DNA from: Adiantum capillus-veneris
Taxonomy: Eukaryota > Streptophyta > Polypodiopsida > Polypodiales > Pteridaceae
Direction: 5' to 3'
Length of the DNA: 64,000 nt
Assembly (NCBI GenBank): GCA_014529385.2
Contig: CM043965.1
Location: 65,815,190 to 65,879,189 of the forward strand
Shown here piece by piece: positions 57,236-64,000 of the stretch. The notes beneath the pieces were generated by a model. The model was not told the DNA's origin, ran no database searches, and saw only the letters and a program-made list of their open reading frames with translations. The number at the start of each line of letters is the position of its first letter. Positions within the stretch are counted from its first letter, which is position 1. The position numbers and the translations under genes are program-made.

Positions 57236-58019
57236 TGGTTAATATCTCATGGTACACAATGGTTGTTGTTAGTGCAATTGTTTTGTTTACATCAACGTCA
57301 CGTAGGAGAATCTTCACTCCAGAGGTTGAACATGCACGTGACAATGCAACATACAATTGTCCATGAGTGAAGACCGGTGTCACCACGTATAGGCCCAACA
57401 TGGCAATGATTTGGCCCTGTGACTTATTTATCGTCATACAAAAAGCCAATCTAAATGGAAATTGTCTCCGTCTAAGAACAAATGGCAACTTTGTACCAGA
57501 ATGCACAAAACATATTCGAGGGATGAAAACCCGAGTGCCAACCCATGTACCTGTAATAACTTCTACCTCCAAAACTCTTGCATGAAATGCCTTGCACACC
57601 AAGCATGTCCCATTACATAGACCTCGATTTGGATCAATGTTCCGTAGTAGAATTATTGGGGCATTCATCTTCAACTCCAAGCAATGTGTTGGAAATCCAC
57701 CACCCAAGGTGAGACTATTTAAAAACTCCACAGAGTATAAGAAAGGATCTTGCATCGAGTTTTCCACCACAGAGTCAGCACTAAAGTATTGCACAACATC
57801 ACCTTTCATTGTGTACAGGGCCTTAGCATTGAGAATATCAACTTCATAGTTTTTTGGAGCAAGAATGGCTCGCTCTTTGAAGTATTCTGCATAGACCAGA
57901 TCTTTATCAATTTTTGAATAGATGCAACCTATCAAATCATCCAATGAAGATGAAGAAAGCACCATGTGATGGGGGATTTTTATCATCTGTTCATCACCGA
58001 TTGTGAAAGTCCCATTTCC

Positions 58020-58209
58020 TGAAGGGGATCGGAGAGCACCACACACAGAGAGTGAGAGAGAGAAGGAGACACACGACACACAGATATGGGTGGGGAGACT
58101 CAAAGAGTGAGCAGCCCCCTATACACTTATGCTATGTATAAGGTATACAAGTCAGTGGGCACCTAGACTCTGGGCGGCCGGGCAAGGCACATGCACCTAT
58201 ACCCCAACA
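58020..58209 (-). repeat. Element F 3' LTR
   Basis: 190 bp. The adjoining minus-strand AAGTGGAAGGT (58210-58220) is a candidate polypurine tract. Confidence 0.88.
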
Positions 58210-58437
58210 ACCTTCCACTTAAAGGCTATGTGCCTTTAAGCAAGGGAACCTAGTCTAAAGACTACAAAAGGCGAGAGAAAATTGCTCTCAACCGATGCCC
58301 ACTGGCTGGCTGTGATCGTGTGCATCCAGCTGTCTTGCTCTCGTGTAAGTCCATACACCACCAGACGTACCGCACACGTACTGCAAGTATGTACGCAATA
58401 CTTGCATATCTCCCTCGTGCACTATGCCATCATCAAT

Positions 58438-59552
58438 CTACAAATGACTGACAACCCCAACTGTAAATGCTCCCACTGCAGCTGCGATACCCGGTCTCAA
58501 GATCAGCATCTCATACATGAGATCACCGAATGCCGATGCAATGCTAGCGGACCCTGCTAACTCTACGGAGCATGCATCAACATATATATCCCTGGCAATA
58601 TGCATCTCTGACTGACAAGGCGTGTCATTCACATCTATCTCCTGACTGTCCGCAAAAGACGCATCAACCTGTCGTGCAACCTCAGAGCAAACCAGCTGCT
58701 CTAGGTGTCTGCTGGAAGAAATATCCTGCACAACTATATCCCCATGCTCACTGTCAAGCATAGAAAGGAATGATTACATAATCACTGACATATCAACCTC
58801 CTATGCAATCATCCACTGCAAACGTGGCCACTCAATCTGCTGTGACTCACTAGAGCTCTCATGCTCTAACTCCTTATGCATAGACTCTTGCACAACTTCC
58901 TCCTGTCGTGACTCACTAGAGCAAGACTGCTCTACATGTCTATCATGCATAGAATTATCTCGCACAACTGACTCTCTGCTTTGCTCAGTCACTAGTAAAG
59001 CATGCATGTCTGACTCTGTCACCTCTCTTTGTGACTGCTCAAGTCGTGCCCCAACTGTATGCACAACGAGCTCACTACTCTGCACTCCATGCAAAGCACC
59101 CTGCAACCCATGACTGTCCGGGTCTCTCACTCTCTGCATGGCTATAACAAGGTTGAGACTCGACCATCTCGCACCAGTACTACGTGCAATGGGTACCATG
59201 TGCCAACTCTAGCACCTCTCGCAATCACTAGCGAACCCAAATGCAACGCAAAAGATCGCTCAAGCAGTGATACTCGACATCCACTATCCCTGAGCTGACC
59301 AACGGAGATCAAACTCATCGTCAAATTTGGCACATGATGCACATCTCTGAGCACGTACGATGCACTGCTCGGTAATGACAATCTCACATCTCCTGAACCA
59401 GCAATCTCATGCAGTGACCCATCTGCCAATCGCACACTACCATGCACTCTGCTAGAATAGCTACTGAACCAGTCACGATACGGAGTGACATGAAAAGCAA
59501 CGTCCCTGTCTAGCACCCACTGCAAAAGAAGTGCACTATCCTCAGACATCAA
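58438..59552 (-). pseudogene. Element F pol remnants (Copia type)
   Basis: 59552-59142: protease-like, with the Copia context HVTPYRDWFSSY and VPNLTMSLISVGQL, but the catalytic motif expected as D-S-G reads LDRDVAFH, so the Asp-Ser-Gly triad is lost. 59199-58801: Ser/Glu-rich linker without recognisable domain. 58761-58438: ends with GDLMYEMLILRPGIAAAVG, resembling the 'LMYAM..TRPDI..AVG' block at the end of Copia RT. Integrase and most of RT are missing. Confidence 0.6.
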
Positions 59553-59680
59553 TAAATCAGGAGTAATACAGGAAGCAAATGTGATCGCACTGTCACTAGG
59601 GTACTCAGACAGTGTATCTTATCCTACAGCTGTCAAGTCAAATCCCAAATGCCAAGTGTATGAGACTCCTGTAGAGTAAA

Positions 59681-60203
59681 CCAAGCTCCTGTATGGCTGT
59701 AAAATATGGCTGCAAATCAGTCCCAAAACAGCCCCAAGATTCAGCTCTTAAACAACTGCATAAACAAGTCACAAACATGTCCCAGATCAGCCTACAACTG
59801 AGCCATACATGGACACCTGCAAAGAGGAAACAATGGCTGAAAATTCAGCGCCCAAATAAGCCCTCAAACCTGCCTGTAACTTGTAAACCTGTAGCTGAAA
59901 CCTGCTGAAAAACCTCAAGCCATTAGTGCTCGAATCCGGCTACCTAGCTCGTAGCCACACAAGCATACATCGCAATATTCACTCATGTGAGTGTGTCGAG
60001 ATAACTGTACGCCTGTTAAACCGTGAGCTAATTATCAAGCCCACACTGTGCGGTATCGATGCATACACACGCACAAATCTCCCACCTACAAAGAACACCG
60101 CACGCAAATGCTGAGTGCAACCCGCAATCTCTATCGCATAAAAATGATGCGCATAAAACTCCTGAGAAAATTTTGCCAGAGTTTCGACGCACAATGGCTA
60201 TCA
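59681..60203 (+). repeat. Element F direct repeat X, copy 1
   Basis: Begins CCAAGCTCCTGTATGGCTGT and ends CACAATGGCTATCA. Repeated in the same orientation at 61089-61616, about 1408 bp on, with scattered substitutions. Confidence 0.85.
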
Positions 60204-61087
60204 GGAGAGCTCTCAGGAGCTTCCTAGTGCTCACAGATCAGTCCACATTTCCTCTACAGATCATCCCACTTTGTACAACATCTTCCCTTTTCTTGGCAAG
60301 CTTTGCAACGGCTACATCGGTGACAGATTGGAGCTTGGAGCTTCCATAGACATGGAAGCATTGTGAGATTGATGCATTCAGCTCATGCATCGAGGTGGGA
60401 AGTGAGTTTGAGCCTTTCTATGAGCTCAAAGAAGCACAGAAGAAAGTCGTTCAATTTTTGGCAGTTTGACAGCAGTCTATTGTTTTGCTCATAACTTGAG
60501 CTACAAAGCTCCGATTCCAAAACTTTTTAGTTCAAAACGGAGCTGGCTTCAAGCTCTACGACTTTGTAGAAGGAATCATTTTATGATTCAGAGTGCAGGT
60601 GGGTCTGAAATTAAAAACACAGAGACTGTTTTTCAAGACAGTTTTGGGCTCTATTGTTTTCTTTGCCGCAGACAGCTTACCCGTGCACATTGCAGGTAGC
60701 AGGCACATATGAGGTGGATTGGTTTGATTTGCTCGATTGTGAGCATTTGTAGGTGTTACAAGATCGGGTTTGACTTCCACGTACAGGTTGAGTCTAGTAC
60801 TCCCACAGGTGTTGCCAGTTGCAATTGAGTGGTTCTTCTGCAGTGTTGTGGCTTGCATACATGGTCTTTGAGCGGGTAATGCTCTATGTATACTTATGTG
60901 GTGAGCGGTAGATCTTGTGAGCAAGTGCAGAGGTTGGTTGTGGATGATATGTATGGTCACATGTGGTACTCTTTGTGAGTATTTGTTGGACACAGGTTTG
61001 CAGAGCTTATGCATGTATGTTGAGTGTAGTTTGATGCGCATTGATTGCTCATTGTATTGAGCTTGCAGGACAATGGTTATTTTGTGT
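60204..61087 (+). repeat. Element F inverted repeat arm Y, left
   Basis: About 884 bp, from GGAGAGCTCTC to GGTTATTTTGTGT. Its reverse complement is at 61617-62455. Confidence 0.88.
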
Positions 61088-61088
61088 A

Positions 61089-61616
61089 CCAAGCTCCTGT
61101 ATGGCTGTAAAATATGGCTGCAAATTAGTCCCAAAACAGCCCCAAAATTTAGCTCTTAAACAGTTGCATAAACAAGTCACAAACGTATCCTAGATCAGCC
61201 TACAAATGAGCCATACATGGACACATGCAAAGAGGAAACAATGGCTGAAAATTCAGCGCCCAAATAAACCCTCAAACCTGCCTATAAACTTGTAAACCTG
61301 TAGCTGAAACCTGCTGAAAAACCTCAAGCCATAGGTGCTCTAATCCGGCTACCTAGCTCGTAGCCACACAAGCATACATCACAATATTCACTCCTGTGAG
61401 TGTGCCAAGATAACTGTATGCCTGTCAAACCGTGAGCTAATCACCAAGCCCACATTGTGCAGTATCGATACATACACACGCACAAAACTCCCACTTGCAG
61501 AGAACACTGCACACAAATGCTGAGTGCAACCCGCAATCTCTACCTAGATCGCATAAATGATGCGCATAAAACTCATGGGAAAATTTCCCCATAGTTTCGA
61601 CGCACAATGGCTATCA
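61089..61616 (+). repeat. Element F direct repeat X, copy 2 (spacer of the inverted repeat)
   Basis: Copy of 59681-60203. It forms the ~530-bp spacer between the Y arms. Confidence 0.85.
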
Positions 61617-62455
61617 ACACGAAATAACCATTGTCCTGCAAGCTCAATACAATGAGCAATCAATGCGCATCAAACTACACTCAACATATATGTATAAGCT
61701 CTGTAAACCTGTGTCCAACAAATGCTCACAAAGAGTACCACAGATGACCATACATGTCATCCACAACCAACCTCTGCACTTGCTCACAAGATCTACCGCT
61801 CACCACATAAGCATAGATAGAACATTACCCGCTCAAAGACCATGTATACAAGCCACAACACTGCAGAAGAACTACTCAACTTCAACTGGCAACACTTGTG
61901 GGAGTACTAGACTCAACCTGTACCTGGGAGTCAAACCCAATCTTGTAACATATGCAAATGTGCCTGCTACCTGCAGTGTGCACGGGTAAGCTGTCTGCAG
62001 CAAAGAAAACAATAGAGCCCAAAACTGTTTTGAAAAACAGTCTCTGTGTTTTAATTTCAGACCCACCTGCACTCCAAATTAGAAAACAATTCCTTCTACA
62101 AAGTCGTAGAGCTTGAAGCCAGCTCCGTTTTGAACCAAAAAGTTTTGGAATTGGAGCTTTGTAGCTCAAGTTATGAGCAAAACAGTAGACTGCTCTACCA
62201 AAAACTGAACGACTTTCTTCTGTGCTTCTTTGAGCTCATAGAAAGGCTCAAAATCACTTTCCACCTCGATGTGTGAGCTGAATGCATCAATCTCACAGTG
62301 CTTCCATGTCTATGGAAGCTCCAAGCTCCAATCTGTCGCCAATGTAGTTGTTGCAAAGCTTGCCGAGAAGAGGAAAAATGATGTACACAATGGGCTGATC
62401 TGTAGAGAAACTGTGGACTGATCTGTGAGCACTAGGAAGCTCCTAAGAGCTCTCC
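61617..62455 (-). repeat. Element F inverted repeat arm Y, right
   Basis: About 839 bp, reverse complement of 60204-61087, from ACACGAAATAACC to GAGCTCTCC. Open frames on opposite strands (60556-61134 minus, 61663-61989 plus) encode the same unrecognised sequence because of the inversion and are not called as genes. Confidence 0.88.
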
Positions 62456-62574
62456 TGCAAGCCTCTGTATGGCTGTCCACAAGCCTCCTCTATTTCTTTG
62501 CTCAGATCTGTGACCTCTCTGCCATAGCCAACGAGTTCATCGCGAAGCCGTCCATCTACGCTCTCAAACCTATC

Positions 62575-62586
62575 GCTCTGATACCA
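62575..62586 (-). other. Element F primer-binding site (initiator tRNA-Met)
   Basis: The minus strand reads TGGTATCAGAGC two bases after the 5' LTR. Confidence 0.85.
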
Positions 62587-62588
62587 AT

Positions 62589-62778
62589 TGAAGGGGATTG
62601 GAGAGCACCACATACGGAGAGTGAGAGAGAGAAGGAGACACACGACACACAGATATGGGTGGGGAGACTCAAAGAGTGAGCAACCCCCTATACACTTATG
62701 CTATGTATAAGGTATACAAGTCAGTGGGCGCCCAGACTCTGGGCGACCGGGCAAGGCACATGCGCCTATACCTCAACA
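62589..62778 (-). repeat. Element F 5' LTR
   Basis: 190 bp, partner of 58020-58209, directly followed by TSD TTTCC and the helicase frame. Confidence 0.88.
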
Positions 62779-64000
62779 TTTCCTACATCCATAAGCCATT
62801 CTCTGTAGGTAGAATTTGCAACATCACCACCTCCCACATGCATGTTATGTGCCAATTTAAGGATCTTCACATGATTCCATAAGTGCGATCGACAAAGTGT
62901 AGCATCAACAATGTCAGTACGCGCTCCCCGGAACACCACTAGTAAGATCTGTCTGAAATCTCCTCCAAGAAGCAACGCTTTTCCACCAAATGGATTTCTT
63001 GAGCACATGATATCTTGCAAAGACTTGTCCAAAGCTTCGAAGGCATATCGATGCATCATAGGAGCCTCATCCCACACAATCAACTTGCACATTCTAAGCA
63101 ATTCAGCAAGTTGACCTTGAACAGGGATATTGCATGTGCTGCAACTATCAAGGTCCAAGGGTATCTTGAATCTAGAATGTGCAGTGCGTCCATTTCGCAA
63201 TAGCAATGCTGAAATACCAGAAGATGCTGTGGCCAATGCAACTTCTCCTTCTCCACGCACGCGTGACAACAAACAATTATACAAATAAGTTTTCCCAGTC
63301 CCTGCAGGACTATCTAGGAAAAAAATAGCCCCACCGTCAATAGTCAATCCATGCAAGACTACCTCAAAAGAAATTCTTTGGTCTTCATTTAGAGTCTGCT
63401 CCATTCACGTGACACGGATAGTTCTTGTACCGTGCCGAGGCATTGCTCTTGGAAAAGCAAGCTATTTTCATCACGTGTCACAAAGCGCTCATCAGGCATT
63501 GGAATTCCAGGAAATTCAGCTGGAATTCGTCCAAAAGTACCAAGAATGTTATGCAAATCTCTCAACGCATACCCTTCAGCAACTTGTGTACATCCATCTA
63601 ACGACTCATATCTCATCTCCAACATGTGTTGGTAGTCCTCAGACAAAAAACATCGAAATCTTTCCCACAAGAGATGAGGGGAGGAGGGTTCACAAAATAG
63701 TAGAATGGTCACAAACAAATGTCTCAATTGCAAGCCTGTATGTGTACTGCAAGCTTCGTCCATGCATCCGAACCATTCCCCATCATCTTCCAAGATACCC
63801 CTTGCAATGCATGCTGCCTTGAATGTTGGAAACAATACACCATTTGCGGAGCGTAGATCCTCAAATGATTTACATCCTTTACAAATAGTTAAAACCAAAC
63901 GAACATAATATCGTTCACCTGCAGAGGGTTGCACAAAATACATCCGCCCAATAGTGTCCCCACAACGTCTCTTTGTCCTTTTTTTGGAACCCAAATTCCA

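Larger units (their letters stand above)
58020..62778 (-). mobile_element. Copia-like element F, non-autonomous, in the helicase
   Basis: TSD TTTCC at 58015-58019 and 62779-62783. 190-bp LTRs (58020-58209, 62589-62778), TGTTG/TGTTGAGG...CCCCTTCA on the minus strand, with about nine differences, almost all transitions. Initiator tRNA-Met primer site at 62575-62586. The interior keeps only fragments of Copia pol (protease-like 59552-59142, an RT-like snippet near 58540-58440) and a large arrangement of direct and inverted repeats (59681-62455). It could move only with enzymes from a related element. Confidence 0.9.
57225..64000 (-). pseudogene. Helitron RepHel: Pif1-like DNA helicase part, split by copia-like element F
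   Basis: Enters from the right edge (first codons WNLGSKKRTKRR). Segment 64000-63389 is the region linking Rep to helicase (IGRMYFVQPSAGERYYVRLVL, CIARGILEDDGEW). A one-base frameshift near 63405 leads to 63404-62779, with Walker A SPAGTGKTYLYN, Walker B VWDEAPMM and GGDFRQI. Element F follows. The frame then continues in phase at 58019-57225, with NAPIILLRNIDPNRGLCNGT, INKSQGQ and FTHGQLYVALSRA (motif VI). The helicase would unwind DNA for rolling-circle transposition. The Rep nuclease domain, expected upstream, is outside the window. Dead because of the insertion and the frameshift. Confidence 0.88.

Noticed and set aside
60556-61134. 192-codon minus-strand frame in element F
   Set aside because: Mirrored in the inverted arm on the other strand, no recognisable domain, and composition like a non-coding leader.

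Overview
The window is plant nuclear DNA made almost entirely of transposable elements. The evidence is chromodomain-bearing Ty3/Gypsy polyproteins, Ty1/Copia polyproteins, primer-binding sites matching plant initiator tRNA-Met, an Athila-like primer site, a Pif1-type Helitron helicase, a poly-A-tailed LINE-like fragment, introns with GT..AG borders, and long dinucleotide microsatellites. I cannot name the species. No tRNA, rRNA or bacterial-type gene was seen, and no intact host gene is certain.

Layout. Bases 1-52182 can be read as one stack of insertions, most of them bounded by target-site duplications (TSDs). The oldest layer is chromovirus 'A2' (minus strand; 3' LTR piece 2405-2767, 5' LTR 49763-52182). 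Its 3' LTR was hit by another A-family element (A1, 1-2404). Its body was hit by gypsy element 'C' (5278-17362, TSD GCAGA) and by a third A-family element (A3, 17970-49185). Its 5' LTR was hit by a LINE-like fragment (50732-51700, 17-bp TSD). Element C was hit by copia-1 (8597-14394, TSD ATCCC), which holds a 756-bp MITE-like element (12939-13694, 14-bp TIRs, 8-bp TSD). A3's 5' LTR was hit by copia-2 (18872-41643). Copia-2's 3' LTR was hit by a non-coding LARD-like element 'E' (18910-36531). E was hit by the youngest layer, intact chromovirus 'B' (21636-30543, TSD GTTCG), which has one open 1649-codon gag-pol frame and nearly identical LTRs. Nesting depth and decay agree: the outer layers are full of stops and frameshifts, while the innermost is intact.

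Bases 52183-64000 are the flank. A Helitron-type RepHel/Pif1 helicase reading frame (minus strand) enters from the right edge and is split by a small copia-like element 'F' (58020-62778, TSD TTTCC) that contains a very large inverted repeat. The last ~220 bp of the helicase are tandemly duplicated. Left of it lie short minus-strand coding pieces with plausible splice sites (56097-56556, perhaps 53341-53883) and a 198-209 codon frame with a 22-residue tandem repeat (54945-55571). Their functions are not recognised; they could be gene fragments carried by the Helitron or remains of a host locus.

The most notable regulatory signals are perfect multi-unit heat-shock-element arrays just upstream of the TATA box in both LTRs of element C, and a palindrome plus a hairpin that are conserved between the A and B LTR families.
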